A DNA stretch of 64,000 nucleotides from Mesorhizobium sp. M1E.F.Ca.ET.045.02.1.1 (GCF_003952485.1 NZ_CP034447.1:1-64000); one strand, 5' to 3'; numbered from the stretch's first letter, positions 53,025 to 63,034 are shown. Notes: generated from the letters alone by a model not told the origin. Numbers and translations: made by a program.

Positions 53025-54374
53025 ATGCAATCGGAAATAGCTGTCAAACTCAGCGAGAACGTCCCACGCTACACAAGCTATCCGACGGCGCCGCATTTCC
53101 ATTCCGGGGTCGATGCTGCCATTTACCGTGGCTGGTTGGAGGCGCTGGAAAGTGGCGACGAAATCTCGCTGTATTTGCACATTCCTTACTGCGACAAGCT
53201 CTGCTGGTTCTGCGCCTGTCACACCAAGCAGACGCACCAATATGAGCCGGTGGCCGCTTATCTGCGCTCGCTGAATGCCGAAATCGTCACGATTGCCGGT
53301 CTGGTGAGCGGCAAGGCACATGTCCGTGCAATCCACTTCGGTGGCGGTTCGCCAACGATGCTGAGGCCCGATGACATGGTTGCTCTTGGAGCGGCCTTGC
53401 GGGACAGCTTCGACCTTCTCCCGGATGCTACGGTCAGCATCGAAATCGGAACCAACGACATGGACAAGGCGCGCCTTGATGCGCTTGCTCAAATCGGCGT
53501 AACGCGGGCGAGCCTCGGCGTGCAGGATTTCGATCCGCAAGTGCAAAAAGCAATTAATCGTGAGCAAAGTTTTTTGCAGACCAAGGCAGTCGTCGACGGG
53601 GTTCGTTCGCGGGGCGTTGAATCGGTCAATCTGGACCTGCTCTACGGGCTCCCGAATCAGACACGCGAGACGATCTGTTCCACGGTGGCGCAGGCACTGA
53701 CCTTGGAACCAGACCGGATGGCTCTGTTCGGCTACGCACATGTGCCCTGGTTCAAGAAGCATCAGACGATGATCGACGAGGCATGGCTGCCGAGTCCCAC
53801 CGAGCGTTTCGCCCAATCTCAACTCGCGGCGCGGGCAATTGTCGCCAAGGGATATGAGGCAATAGGACTCGATCATTTCGCGAAGCCCGACGATGCGCTG
53901 GCCATAGCGGCCCGCGCAGGGGTTTTGCATCGCAATTTTCAGGGCTACACCGAGGATCGCTGCCCGACACTGATCGGACTTGGCCCTTCGTCCATCGGTC
54001 GTTTTCGCCAAGGCTACGTGCAGAACATGGCTTCGACTGCCGGGTACGGGCGCATGGTTGCGGATGGCGGGTTGGCTGCCGTCCGGGGCGTTGCCCTTTC
54101 CGACGACGATCGCGTCCGTGGCTGGATAATCGAGCGGCTGATGTGTGATTTTGCCTTCTCGGCAGTCGATCTGGTGGAGCGGTTCGGCAAAGCCGGCGAG
54201 AAGCTCCTTCATCGCTCGAGGTCCATCGCCCTCCACGATCCTGCCCGAGCGCTTGAATTCGATGGCGACAGTTTCGTCGTACGGGCTGAAAGTCGCCCCT
54301 TCGTTCGAACCATCGCGGCCAAGTTCGATACATATTTCAAAGGGGGAACGGCGAGGCACTCGGTGGCGGTCTGA
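53025..54374 (+). CDS. hemN: HemN, oxygen-independent coproporphyrinogen III dehydrogenase
   Basis: Encodes 449 aa. Radical-SAM enzyme that makes protoporphyrinogen without oxygen, needed for the haem load of the cbb3 oxidase in microaerobic cells. The SAM-cluster motif is YLHIPYCDKLCWFCACHTKQ. VRAIHFGGGSPTML and LDLLYGLPNQTRETICSTVA are family features. I chose ATG 53025 (MQSEIAVKL) because an in-frame ATG at 52986 would lie at or before the transcript start predicted from the FNR box. Confidence 0.94.
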   Translation: MQSEIAVKLSENVPRYTSYPTAPHFHSGVDAAIYRGWLEALESGDEISLYLHIPYCDKLCWFCACHTKQTHQYEPVAAYLRSLNAEIVTIAGLVSGKAHVRAIHFGGGSPTMLRPDDMVALGAALRDSFDLLPDATVSIEIGTNDMDKARLDALAQIGVTRASLGVQDFDPQVQKAINREQSFLQTKAVVDGVRSRGVESVNLDLLYGLPNQTRETICSTVAQALTLEPDRMALFGYAHVPWFKKHQTMIDEAWLPSPTERFAQSQLAARAIVAKGYEAIGLDHFAKPDDALAIAARAGVLHRNFQGYTEDRCPTLIGLGPSSIGRFRQGYVQNMASTAGYGRMVADGGLAAVRGVALSDDDRVRGWIIERLMCDFAFSAVDLVERFGKAGEKLLHRSRSIALHDPARALEFDGDSFVVRAESRPFVRTIAAKFDTYFKGGTARHSVAV

Positions 54375-54611
54375 GCAAAGCACAGTGCGCTCGCCGTTTG
54401 GTCGATCGCGAACCAGCTGCGTTTCATTTTGACCGCTCATTAGGCGACTACCGCATCCAATCGAAAATGCAAACTTAGGCTGTTGCGCGGTATTTCCTTC
54501 CACATCCTCTCTTACGCATACCTGCATTCCAAGGTGTTTGATCCTATGCTTCGCGAGGAGCAGGTAGGCCGCGACAGCTAGGCAATGTTCCAGCTGCCTC
54601 TAGCGGAGGAG

Positions 54612-54854
54612 TCACGATTTTTCGGCAAGCTCCGTCGGCAGACCTTCTTTTCGGGCCTTGGCAAAGGCTCGGTCGCCTTCCAGAAACGCCGCCAGCATGA
54701 AAGGGATGAGTTCTGCCACGGTTTCAGACTGACGATAGGTCTGACGGTAAAGTGCAGCATACTCCTTGAGTGTTTGGCCCAGCTCCGCGCTGACGGTAAT
54801 GGTGATCTTCGAAGCTGTTCGGTCTGGAAGCTTTCCAAGTTTCAGGTCAGCCAT
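54612..54854 (-). CDS. DUF2274 protein, partner of trb clusters
   Basis: Encodes 80 aa (MADLKLGKLPDRTASKITIT, LKEYAALYRQTYRQSETVAE). This small family usually follows trbI in ICE and plasmid trb clusters of Proteobacteria. It starts 12 bases after the trbI stop. Function unknown; no membrane segment. Confidence 0.85.
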   Translation of the reverse strand: MADLKLGKLPDRTASKITITVSAELGQTLKEYAALYRQTYRQSETVAELIPFMLAAFLEGDRAFAKARKEGLPTELAEKS

Positions 54855-55378
54855 GGTAACTCCTGCTCAACTCGCGTATGGCCGCAGCACGATGTCCTTG
54901 TGCACGATGACGCGCAGTGGCCAACCTGGGCGGACGATGATGGTGGGCTGGATATTGAGGTTTTTTTCGGTGATGCGCTGGCCGGCTCGACTGGCGTTCT
55001 GCTGGGCTGATTCCCGGATCGCCTTGACCAGATCGCTCTCGTTTTCGCCGAGGCTGAATTCCGTGCCGACACCGAGCAATGTGGCAAGCGCCACCCCCTT
55101 GATCAGCTGCCAGGTGTGGAAATCGACTTTGTCTTCCAGCCCTGCGTAGCCGGCGGTGTCGCTCGCGGGCAGATTGTCGATTTCGACCGACGAGCCGTCG
55201 GGCAGCAGAATGCGCTGCCAGACCAGCAGCGCTCGCTTTTGCCCGAACGCGACGACGCTGTCGTAGACGCCGATAAGACGTGAGCCCTGCGGAATCAGCA
55301 ATATGTTGCCCGTGACCGTGTCGTGCACATTCTCGGTGACTTGCGCGACGACAAGGCCCGGCAAATCGGAATTGATGC

Positions 55379-55817
55379 CGGTGATCAGGCTGGCGGCAAT
55401 CACGCTGCCAGCCATCAGTTGATACGGCGAGATCGGCGTCTGCAGCGCATGCGGATTGTAGATCCCGCCAGTGCTCCGCTGGCTGAGGAAATCAAGCTTT
55501 CGCTGCTGATTGTTCTGGTCGCCTTCCGCCGGCGCCACCGAGGCTGACGCGCGTGCTGCTTCGGATTGGGGAAGTGCCTCAAATGGATGCTGAGCAGTTT
55601 GCACGCTCTCACCGACATCTGTCTGTTGAGCTCGATTTTCGACGCGGAAAAGCACCTGCGATTCACGCGCTTCGATCGCCTGCTGCGCTAGACGCTGCTC
55701 CTCGGCCGAGATGTCTTGACCCGGCACGATGCCGAGCTGGCGCTGCCGCTCGAGGATGGGGCGACCGAGGTCGCCCGGCAAAGGTGGCCCAAGGACGGGA
55801 GGCTTCGGCTTCATGCC
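55379..55817. repeat. Intact copy of a duplicated trbI segment
   Basis: 439 bases, the reference copy in the reading frame of trbI. It is matched by 56023-56419 in the same orientation. Confidence 0.9.
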
Positions 55818-56022
55818 GGAATAGTCATGGGGAAGCGTATCGAGTCCCTCGACGGTTGGTTTGCGCTCAGTGCTGTAGGGATCTTCCGCCTGATCCCTGA
55901 TGCGAAGGGCCGGCCCCTGGAGCGCCATCATGGCAACGCCGAACACAGCGCCGGATCCGAGCGCTGCGATCGCGATGATCACACCGCGCCTGAACCGCAC
56001 CACGCGGCGGGGAGGCAAGTTT

Positions 56023-56419
56023 CGGTGATCAGGTGGGGTCACGGCGCATCAGTGAACGGCGAATCGGCGTCTGCAGCGCATGCGGATGTAGATCCCGCCA
56101 GTGCTCCGCTGGTGAGGAAATCAAGCTTTGCTGCTGATTGTTCTGTCGCCTTCCCCGCGCCACCGAGGCTGACGCGGTGCTGCTCGGATTGGGAAGTCCT
56201 CAAATGATGCTGAGCAGTTTGCACGCTCTCACCGACCTGTCTGTTGAGCTCGATTTTCGACGCGGAAACACCTGCGATTCACGCGCTTCGATCGCCTGCT
56301 GCGCTAGACGCTGCTCTCGCCGAGTCAGGACGATGCCGAGCTGCGCTGCCGCTCGAGGATGGGGCGACCGAGGTCGCCCGGCAAAGGTGGCCAAGGACGG
56401 GAGGCTTCGGCTTCATGCC
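56023..56419. repeat. Degenerate second copy of the trbI segment, differing almost only by small deletions
   Basis: 397 bases, 42 shorter than the copy at 55379-55817. Examples, first copy against second: ATTGTAG/ATGTAG, GGCTGAGG/GGTGAGG, CTTTCGCTG/CTTTGCTG, CTGGTCG/CTGTCG, AAATGGATG/AAATGATG, GGCCCAAGG/GGCCAAGG. Base substitutions are rare. A run of scattered one-base losses with few substitutions is unusual for natural decay and typical of error-rich reads. Confidence 0.9.
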
Positions 56420-56493
56420 CCGAAGCTGCAGTTCCTCGGGATCCAGTTTCGGCGGGATGCCAGAGCGGGAATTTTCGATCATGAGCCCTCACC

Positions 56494-57519
56494 TCACCGG
56501 CTGGAACGCGAAAAGAGCGAGATCCGCCGTAGCGGTTGCCTGTCGTCAATCCTGCTGATGCGGATCACCTGCTGCTGCTTGGTGCCGAGGCGAAGTTCGG
56601 CCGCGGCGAAGAGCCGATCGACGATGTAATAGTTGCCGCGCACGCGATAGTTGACGAGCTCGCTGCTCCCATCTGCGCCGACGATGAAGAGTGGTGGCGC
56701 CTCGCCCTGATCTATGCGACGAGGGAACTCAATATAGACCTTGCTGCCGTCGTCGAAGGCTCGCGTCGGTCTCCAGGGCGGTGTGTCGCCACTGATCGAG
56801 TAGCGAAAGCGAAGGTTTTCGAGCGCGATATTCGACGCGACCGGTGTAACTGCCTCGGCTTGAGCATTGCGCTGGCGAAGCGCGATGATCTGGTCTTGGC
56901 TGTAGGTCCAGGAGATTGCCGCCATTGCTGTCTTCTCGGTGCTTTGAAGCTGCAAATGATAGGTCCGCCGGTCCGTCGTAATGACGACATTGGTGGCAAG
57001 ACCCGGCGCGAAGGGTTTCACCAGAACATGGGTGCGCTGATTGTCACCGGTGCCGCTTGCGGTATCGCCTATGACCCAGCGCACGGTGTCGCCAGCCGAC
57101 ACGGCGGTTAGTTTCTCGCCCGGCTGCAGAGCGATGTCGGTCACGCGCTCCGGCGCGGCATAGAGCTGATAAAGCGCGCCATCGGTGAAGGGGTAGACTT
57201 GCACGGCATTAACATACCCGTACTTGGTGGGTTGCTGGGTCGCGGCTTTGTTGGCATCAGCGACGCGTTCTTCAGGGGGGCGCTTGTCCTCGGCCTTGCC
57301 GGACTCGGGCTGCAATTGGCCAGGCAGCGGCAGTGGTTTTGGCACCTCGACAATTCTAATCGGCCTCTCCGGCGCCTTCTCGATCGCGGCCGGTTTGAAG
57401 TCAGCAGCGTCATAGGAAATCTCAGGCGGCGGCACCTTCTTCGATGCACAAGCGGAAACGACCGCTGCCGACACCGATAGGATCAGCACGGCACGAATCG
57501 GTGACATTTTATCTTTCAT
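56494..57519 (-). CDS. trbG: TrbG, T4SS outer-membrane lipoprotein-like channel subunit (VirB9-like)
   Basis: 341 aa from ATG 57519. A lipoprotein signal (LILSVSAAVVSACASKK, lipobox cysteine in VSAC) is followed by a proline-rich stretch and the TrbG/VirB9 domain (DIALQPGEKLTAVSAGDTVR, HLQLQSTEKTAMAAISWTYS, FDDGSKVYIEFPRRI). It forms the outer ring of the mating channel with TrbI. It is open in the same frame as trbF with no stop between them, so the sequence as given predicts a TrbF-TrbG fusion; the internal ATG has its own weak ribosome site. Confidence 0.9.
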   Translation of the reverse strand: MKDKMSPIRAVLILSVSAAVVSACASKKVPPPEISYDAADFKPAAIEKAPERPIRIVEVPKPLPLPGQLQPESGKAEDKRPPEERVADANKAATQQPTKYGYVNAVQVYPFTDGALYQLYAAPERVTDIALQPGEKLTAVSAGDTVRWVIGDTASGTGDNQRTHVLVKPFAPGLATNVVITTDRRTYHLQLQSTEKTAMAAISWTYSQDQIIALRQRNAQAEAVTPVASNIALENLRFRYSISGDTPPWRPTRAFDDGSKVYIEFPRRIDQGEAPPLFIVGADGSSELVNYRVRGNYYIVDRLFAAAELRLGTKQQQVIRISRIDDRQPLRRISLFSRSSR

Positions 57520-58239
57520 TGGTGGACTCCGTCGGAGAAAGGGGGGTGGGACGGCGCTGTCGAGCTCGCGTGACCAGTCAATGGCGTTGATGAAGACGCC
57601 GAGCGGATTCTTGCGCAGCTGATCCGTATTGCTTGGCGAGCGGATCACGATCGTGAGGATCGCAGTCCAGCGCATCGTGCTGGCAAGGCTTCCGCGCTCA
57701 AACACCTGCTCGGTCCATTTGACCTGGAATGAACTTTCGGAGGCCCTGACCACGCTGGTGACCTGTACCGAGACACTGCGCGTTCCGATCTGACCGAAGG
57801 GGTCGTTCGCCTTGGCGTATTCGTTGAGGAAGAGCGCTGCGCGATCGCTAGCAAAGTCGTAAGCTGCGAACCAGTTCTGCCGTACCAAAACCGGATCGGT
57901 GGAAACGGAACGGACATTCTGGATGAAGCGGCCGAGATGCCAGGCGATCTGAGCATCCGAGGGCTCATAATTCCGGATTGCCGGCGCGACGGCGCGCGTC
58001 TCGCCGAAGCCATCGACCTCGACGACGTAAGGCACGACACGGCTTTGCATCGACTGCCATACGAGTCCGCCGGAAAGTCCGGTCGCCAAGGCCAGGCACC
58101 CAAGGGCCATGAGCCGCCAGTTCCTGGCCTGCAGTCGAGATGAGCCGATGCGCTCGTCCCACAGCTGGGCGGCTTTTTGATACGGCGTGACCGGTTCGGG
58201 TGTTTTGCCGTAACGGTGCACGGGTCGCTTGAAGAGCAT
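57520..58239 (-). CDS. trbF: TrbF, T4SS inner-membrane subunit (VirB8-like), fused in frame to trbG
   Basis: 240 codons. One membrane helix near residues 43-62 (MALGCLALATGLSGGLVWQS) and a VirB8-type periplasmic domain (RNYEPSDAQIAWHLGRFIQN to NPLGVFINAIDWSRELDS). The usual C-terminus is reached, but the stop is missing: after DSAVPPPFLRRSPP the frame runs straight into trbG. A run of six C at the junction (CCCACCCCCC) suggests a one-base length error; a shift there would end TrbF at a TAA overlapping the trbG start. Confidence 0.9.
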
Positions 58240-59562
58240 CTAGTCATCCTTGTCGTTGAGAGAGGGGTTGGCGCTGCCTCCCGGCCGGTCTCCGTCTCGG
58301 ACAGCTTGCATGGCAGCGTGGCGATGTGCACGGGCGGTCTGTTCAGAACGTAGGCGCCTTGCCCACGTCGGCGCCGAAACAGTGGCCGAACCGGCAGAGC
58401 GCTCGGTCATTGACGCGGTCGGCGTGCCGCCGGTCGCGGTCCACGCGGCATCGCGCCCGGCATCGGCGTTGCGCCCAACACTTGCAGTGGCGGATCGCGC
58501 TACGCGTATAGCGGCGCCGCCAGCGGCACTGGTTACACCATGCATTCCAGCAGCCACACCGGAGAGGCCAACGTCGGGCGAGGTTGCGCGCCCGATCTGC
58601 CAGGACGTGGAAGCAGCCGATCCCATTGTTGTGCCGGCGCGGATGGCGGCGAGACCGCCGCTGGTTGCCATACGCGCGCCAGAAAATGCCGTGCCTCCAG
58701 CAACGAGTGATACACCCGCTGCCGCCGCGGTCGTGCCGAGGGCGGCGCCCGCGCCAAGCTGCGGTGCGCCTGAGACAAGACCCGACGCGATCCCCGGCCC
58801 AAAAATGCCAAGGCCAAGCAGTGCCAGTGCGCCCAGTACCTGGGACATGGCAGCGGCCAGATCCGGCTCCTTGCCTTGCAATGCGGAAGCGAACTCCCCG
58901 AAGAGCGTGGAGCCGATGCCGACAATGACGGCGAGCACCATCACCTTGATGCCTGACGAGATAACATGGCCGAGCACGCGTTCGGCCAGGAACGCTGAAC
59001 GGTTCCAAAGTGCGAATGGAACCAAAACAAAACCTGCCAGCGTGGTGAGCTTGAACTCAAGGATGGTGATGAAAAGCTGGATGGAAAGGATGAAGAAGGC
59101 GATGATGACCAGGAACCAGGCCATCAGCAGCACGAAGATGGTCAGTGCGTTGCCGAAGATTTCCGGGAAGCCCAGGAGCTGACTGGCTTGGTCAAGCATT
59201 GGCCAAGCACCTTCGAAACCGGTCGCGGCAATGCGGCCCGGGCGCAGGAGATTGTCTGCCGACAGATTGCCGGCCGACGCATTAATCCCGAGACCGGCAA
59301 AAGAACGATAAATGATATCGGCGAGGTTCTTGAAATTGTTCAGGATGAAGGCGAAGACGCCAACATAGAGCACCTTGCGGACAAGCCGGCCGAGAACGCT
59401 GGTCTCCTCGCCGAGCGCCCACGCCAGGCCGGCAAGTGTGATGTCAATGCCGATCAGAATGGTAGTGAGGAAGGCGACGTCGCCCGAGAGCAGACCGAAC
59501 CCGCTGTCGATGTAGCGGATGAAGGTCTCCATGAAGCGATCGATGACGCCAAGGTCGTTCAT
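58240..59562 (-). CDS. trbL: TrbL, polytopic T4SS membrane protein (VirB6-like)
   Basis: 440 aa. Five or more membrane helices in the first 270 residues (LTTILIGIDITLAGLAWALG, IFVLLMAWFLVIIAFFILSI, FVLVPFALWNRSAFLAERVL), then an alanine/glycine/serine-rich hydrophilic tail as usual for TrbL. It likely forms part of the inner-membrane pore. Its stop directly abuts the trbF ATG. Confidence 0.92.
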   Translation of the reverse strand: MNDLGVIDRFMETFIRYIDSGFGLLSGDVAFLTTILIGIDITLAGLAWALGEETSVLGRLVRKVLYVGVFAFILNNFKNLADIIYRSFAGLGINASAGNLSADNLLRPGRIAATGFEGAWPMLDQASQLLGFPEIFGNALTIFVLLMAWFLVIIAFFILSIQLFITILEFKLTTLAGFVLVPFALWNRSAFLAERVLGHVISSGIKVMVLAVIVGIGSTLFGEFASALQGKEPDLAAAMSQVLGALALLGLGIFGPGIASGLVSGAPQLGAGAALGTTAAAAGVSLVAGGTAFSGARMATSGGLAAIRAGTTMGSAASTSWQIGRATSPDVGLSGVAAGMHGVTSAAGGAAIRVARSATASVGRNADAGRDAAWTATGGTPTASMTERSAGSATVSAPTWARRLRSEQTARAHRHAAMQAVRDGDRPGGSANPSLNDKDD

Positions 59563-59595
59563 GCCGCTGCCTTCCTCGTCGTGATGAACTCGTGA

Positions 59596-60321
59596 TTAAT
59601 TGCCGGGATAAGCCGAGCCGGTACCCAAGAATCGCTTCGTCATCTCGCGGGCGGCTTCCTCTGACTGGGCCTTGCGGGCGGCATCCTCGGCCTCAGCTCG
59701 AAACTGCGTTGCGAGCAGCGTCTGGATCTGCATCTGCTGCTTTGTCGAAAGCGCTATCAGCTGGTTGGTGGCCTGGCTTGCCTGAAGCGCACCGGCCGCC
59801 CCTTGGCTGCGGTTGACGAGATCGGCGAGCAGATCGCCGTCGGCGCGGACGTTCTCGACGATTTGCGACTGGACCCCCATGGTCTGGCGGAACGCCTGCA
59901 TGGCGCTTTGCCAACGCTCGCGCGCAGCACTCGCCACATCGCTGACCTTGATCGTGGCGTCGTAGCTTTCCGGATATTGGCTGCGCCACTGGTCTTGAAG
60001 CTTGCCCAGATCAAAGCTGAGGCCACTCGCCTGGTCCATCAAGCCGTCGATGCGATGGAGCGAACCGGTGAGTTGGCCAACGGAAGAGAAATCCAGACGC
60101 TGAAGATTGCGCGCCATGTTCTGCAGCATGGTCGCCTGATTCTGCAGCGACTGGATCTGGTTGTTGATCTGCTCCAGGGCGCGCGCGGCCGTCAGCACGT
60201 TCTGCGCATAATTGGACGGATCGAACACGATAAGGGCGTAGGCGGGCTGCACATAGTCGGCCATAGGCTTGGCGATCAGGGAAACGGTGATCAGGCCGGA
60301 GAGAAGGCGTCGCCGCATCAT
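59596..60321 (-). CDS. trbJ: TrbJ, T4SS minor pilus/mating-pair protein (VirB5-like)
   Basis: 241 aa. Signal-type N-terminus (MMRRRLLSGLITVSLIAKPM), then the helical family core DPSNYAQNVLTAARALEQIN, NQIQSLQNQATMLQNMARNL and SQGAAGALQASQATNQLIAL. Periplasmic or pilus-tip protein. Its start overlaps the trbE stop by 4 bases. Confidence 0.93.
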   Translation of the reverse strand: MMRRRLLSGLITVSLIAKPMADYVQPAYALIVFDPSNYAQNVLTAARALEQINNQIQSLQNQATMLQNMARNLQRLDFSSVGQLTGSLHRIDGLMDQASGLSFDLGKLQDQWRSQYPESYDATIKVSDVASAARERWQSAMQAFRQTMGVQSQIVENVRADGDLLADLVNRSQGAAGALQASQATNQLIALSTKQQMQIQTLLATQFRAEAEDAARKAQSEEAAREMTKRFLGTGSAYPGN

Positions 60322-62768
60322 GCTAATTGCTCCTTGTCTGGTTGAGGGAATTGCTTGAGAAGTTCGCCGGCCCAATCGAGGCCGCGCGCGATCAGGAACT
60401 GCGAGGCAAAGCTGCCTTGCCCGTCTTCGGACAGGATCCTGTCGATCAGAGTCTGCGTGGCCGGATCGGAAGCACCGCAAAGCGCAAGAGCGATGGGGCC
60501 AAGCCCGAGCTCGAACAGACGGTTGCCGCGGCGCGATTGCAGATAATACTGACGCTTCGGCGTGGCGCGGGCGATCAATTCGATCTGCCGCTCGCTTAAA
60601 CCGAAGCGTTCGTAGGCTGTGCGCGCCTGGGGTTCCACGGCACGATCATTGGGAAGGAAAATGCGCTGCGGGCAGCTTTCGATGATTGCCGGCGCTATGG
60701 CAGAGCCCGCGATATCAGCCAGCGACTGCGTAGCGAAGACAACCGACACGTTCTTCTTTCGCAGCACCTTCAGCCATTCGCGGATGCGGGCGGCGAACAG
60801 CGGATTGTCGAGATAGACCCACGCCTCGTCGAGCATGATCAGCGTGGGCCGTCCGTCGAACCGTTCCTCAAGTCGCTGGAACAGATAGGTAAGCACCGGC
60901 AGCAAAGCGCCTTGGCTGTGCATCAGCTCCTCGGTCTCGAAACACTGCACATCCGACAAGGCCAGCCCATCATGATCGGCATCGAGCAGGCGGCCGAAGG
61001 GACCGTCGAGCGTGTAGGGCATCAATGCGGACTTCAGCGCATTGGATTGAAGCAGGACCGAAAGGCCGGTCAGTGTGCGTTCCTGCGCCGGCGCGGTGGC
61101 AAGGCTGGCCAGCGCTGACCAGATAGCCTCCTTCACCTCCGGCGTGACGGTGACGTTCTCGTGGGCAATAAGGCTGGCGATCCATTCGGCCGCCCAGCTT
61201 CGGCTAGCCTGGTCGTTGATGCTGCGCAGTGGCTGAAAGGCAAGGGAACCGTCCGCTCCTAGCGCGTGGTGTTCTCCACCCATGGCAAGTGTTGCAGCAC
61301 GGGCCGAATTGCCTTTGTCGAAGACATAAACCTGGGCGCCGGCATAGCGCCTGAACTGCAGAGCAATCAGAGCAAGCAGAACCGACTTGCCGGCGCCGGT
61401 CGGACCAACAGCCAGCATGTGGCCGACATCTTCGACGTGGGTGGAAAGCCGAAACGGTGTCGACCCGCTGGTCTCGGCAACGAGAAGCGGTGGCGCTTCG
61501 GTTTGGGTGACTTTCGCGAGATACTCGTTTGTCGCAGGACCGGCCCAAACCGACGACAGCGGCATGAGATGGGCAAGGTTCAAAGTATGAACGAGCGGTT
61601 GGCGAACGTTAGCGTAGACATGGCCAGGCAATGAGCCGAGCCAAGCCTCGACCGCATTGACGCCTTCTCGGATCGTGGTGAAACCGATCCCATTGATGAT
61701 GCGCTCGACCGCGCGAAGCTTCTCTGCAGCGGCTTGGCGATCCTCGCCCCACACCGTCACGGTCGTGGTGAGATAGCCGAAGCTCACATGATCGCCGCCC
61801 AATGCCTGAAGGGCTTCGTCGGCATCGAGCGCCTTGTTGTCGGCATCGCTGTCGACAAGCGGGACCGGCTCGTTGGTAATGACCTCGCGTAGGATTGCCA
61901 CGATCGATTTGCGCTTGGCAAACCACTGCCGGCGCAACCGCGTCAGCGTCTTCGTGGCTTCCGTTTTCTCGAGCGGAATGAAGCGCGTCATCCAGCGATA
62001 GGCGAAATCCTGATGATTGAGGGCATCGAGAATCCCGGGCCGGGTGAGGTTCGGAAAGCCGAGGATGGTCAGTGTGCGAAGATGCTGCTCACCCAGCATC
62101 GGCTCCAGGCCACCGGCAAGCGGCGCATCGACCAGGATGGCATCCAGATATATCGGCGTTTCCGGGACCATGATAGGATGGCGTCGAGGCGAAATCGTGC
62201 CGTGGAGATAGGTCAACGTCTGAGCATCATCGAGGACGCGTACTTCGGGCATGAAGCCCGAGAAGAGATCGAGCACGCGGTTGGTCTCGTCACGGAACCT
62301 CGCCAGATCCTGGCGCCAGTCTCTTTCTCCTTGGGAATAATGAGAGTCGACGAGCGCGCTTTCCGCGCGCGCCTGGGCGTCGGGCGGTGGCATAAACACT
62401 AAGGTCACATGATAGCGGCTCTCGTAGTGCGCTACCTTCCCCTCGAAAGCAGCGCGGCGTTCTTCGTCGACCAGCCACGACGCGGCGTCAGGAAAATGCG
62501 AGTTCGGATAGCCCAGCGCTTCTATGCGCTCGGCCTCAAAGAACAATGCCCAGCCAGAGCCAAGGCGTCTGAGAGCATTGTTCGCCCGGCCGCAAATGCC
62601 GACGAGTTCAGCCTCCGTCGCACTTTCGAGATCCGGGCCGCGGAACCGCAACGTCCGCTGAAAGCTGCCGTCCTTGTTGAGCACGATGCCGGGCGCCACC
62701 AAGGCAGCCCAGGGTAGATGGTCGGCAAGCCGGTCGGCTTTGCTTCGATATTCCGAAAGGTTCAGCAT
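60318..62768 (-). CDS. trbE: TrbE, T4SS ATPase (VirB4-like)
   Basis: 816 aa, full length. The N-terminal domain (MLNLSEYRSKADRLADHLPW) binds the membrane. Walker A is AVGPTGAGKSVLLALIAL near residue 450 and Walker B PTLIMLDEAWVYLDNPLF, followed by VVFATQSLADIAGSAIAPAI. It powers pilus assembly and substrate transfer. The start at 62768 overlaps the end of trbD by 7 bases. Frame intact. Confidence 0.95.
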   Translation of the reverse strand: MLNLSEYRSKADRLADHLPWAALVAPGIVLNKDGSFQRTLRFRGPDLESATEAELVGICGRANNALRRLGSGWALFFEAERIEALGYPNSHFPDAASWLVDEERRAAFEGKVAHYESRYHVTLVFMPPPDAQARAESALVDSHYSQGERDWRQDLARFRDETNRVLDLFSGFMPEVRVLDDAQTLTYLHGTISPRRHPIMVPETPIYLDAILVDAPLAGGLEPMLGEQHLRTLTILGFPNLTRPGILDALNHQDFAYRWMTRFIPLEKTEATKTLTRLRRQWFAKRKSIVAILREVITNEPVPLVDSDADNKALDADEALQALGGDHVSFGYLTTTVTVWGEDRQAAAEKLRAVERIINGIGFTTIREGVNAVEAWLGSLPGHVYANVRQPLVHTLNLAHLMPLSSVWAGPATNEYLAKVTQTEAPPLLVAETSGSTPFRLSTHVEDVGHMLAVGPTGAGKSVLLALIALQFRRYAGAQVYVFDKGNSARAATLAMGGEHHALGADGSLAFQPLRSINDQASRSWAAEWIASLIAHENVTVTPEVKEAIWSALASLATAPAQERTLTGLSVLLQSNALKSALMPYTLDGPFGRLLDADHDGLALSDVQCFETEELMHSQGALLPVLTYLFQRLEERFDGRPTLIMLDEAWVYLDNPLFAARIREWLKVLRKKNVSVVFATQSLADIAGSAIAPAIIESCPQRIFLPNDRAVEPQARTAYERFGLSERQIELIARATPKRQYYLQSRRGNRLFELGLGPIALALCGASDPATQTLIDRILSEDGQGSFASQFLIARGLDWAGELLKQFPQPDKEQLA

Positions 62769-63034
62769 GCAAGCCACCCCTTCAGACGAAGGTGGCGCAC
62801 AAGCACGCTGGCGAAGTCCGGATCGCGTCTTGCGGCAAAGACCGCTAACGAGTGGCCCGCGATCCAAAGCACCAGACCAGCAATCCATTGCTGCAAGCCG
62901 AAGCCAAGGGCCGCGGCCACTGTACCGTTGAGGATCGCCACCGCGCGCGGAGCCCCGCCGAGCAGGATCGGCTCGGTCAGCGCACGGTGGACCGGTACTG
63001 CGAAGCCCTCGATATGCTGCTCCCCGGCGGCCAT
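62762..63034 (-). CDS. trbD: TrbD, small T4SS membrane protein (VirB3-like)
   Basis: 90 aa. Starts EGFAVPVHRALTEPILLGGA, typical of VirB3/TrbD, with two hydrophobic segments around residues 32-63 (AVAILNGTVAAALGFGLQQW, IAGLVLWIAGHSLAVFA). Its ATG overlaps the trbC stop. Confidence 0.93.
   Translation of the reverse strand: MAAGEQHIEGFAVPVHRALTEPILLGGAPRAVAILNGTVAAALGFGLQQWIAGLVLWIAGHSLAVFAARRDPDFASVLVRHLRLKGWLAC

Larger units (their letters stand above)
54867..56482 (-). pseudogene. trbI: trbI, T4SS outer-membrane/cell-wall channel protein (VirB10-like), interrupted by an internal duplication
   Basis: The native start is ATG 56482 (MIENSRSGIPPKLDPEELQ), 11 bases after trbG. After 22 codons the sequence jumps into an error-rich copy of the gene's own middle (56419 down to 56023). 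The true continuation, with the membrane helix (RVVRFRRGVIIAIAALGSGA) and the rest of TrbI to 54867, follows only after that copy. That part includes SVIAASLITGINSDLPGLVV, GNILLIPQGSRLIGVYDSVV and VEIDNLPASDTAGYAGLEDK. Translation from a GTG at 56042 would give 391 aa, including the transmembrane and VirB10 domains but not the proper N-terminus. Confidence 0.85.

Noticed and set aside
55379..56419. CRISPR-like or integron-like repeat
   Set aside because: Only two copies, both coding-derived from trbI, with no spacer structure.
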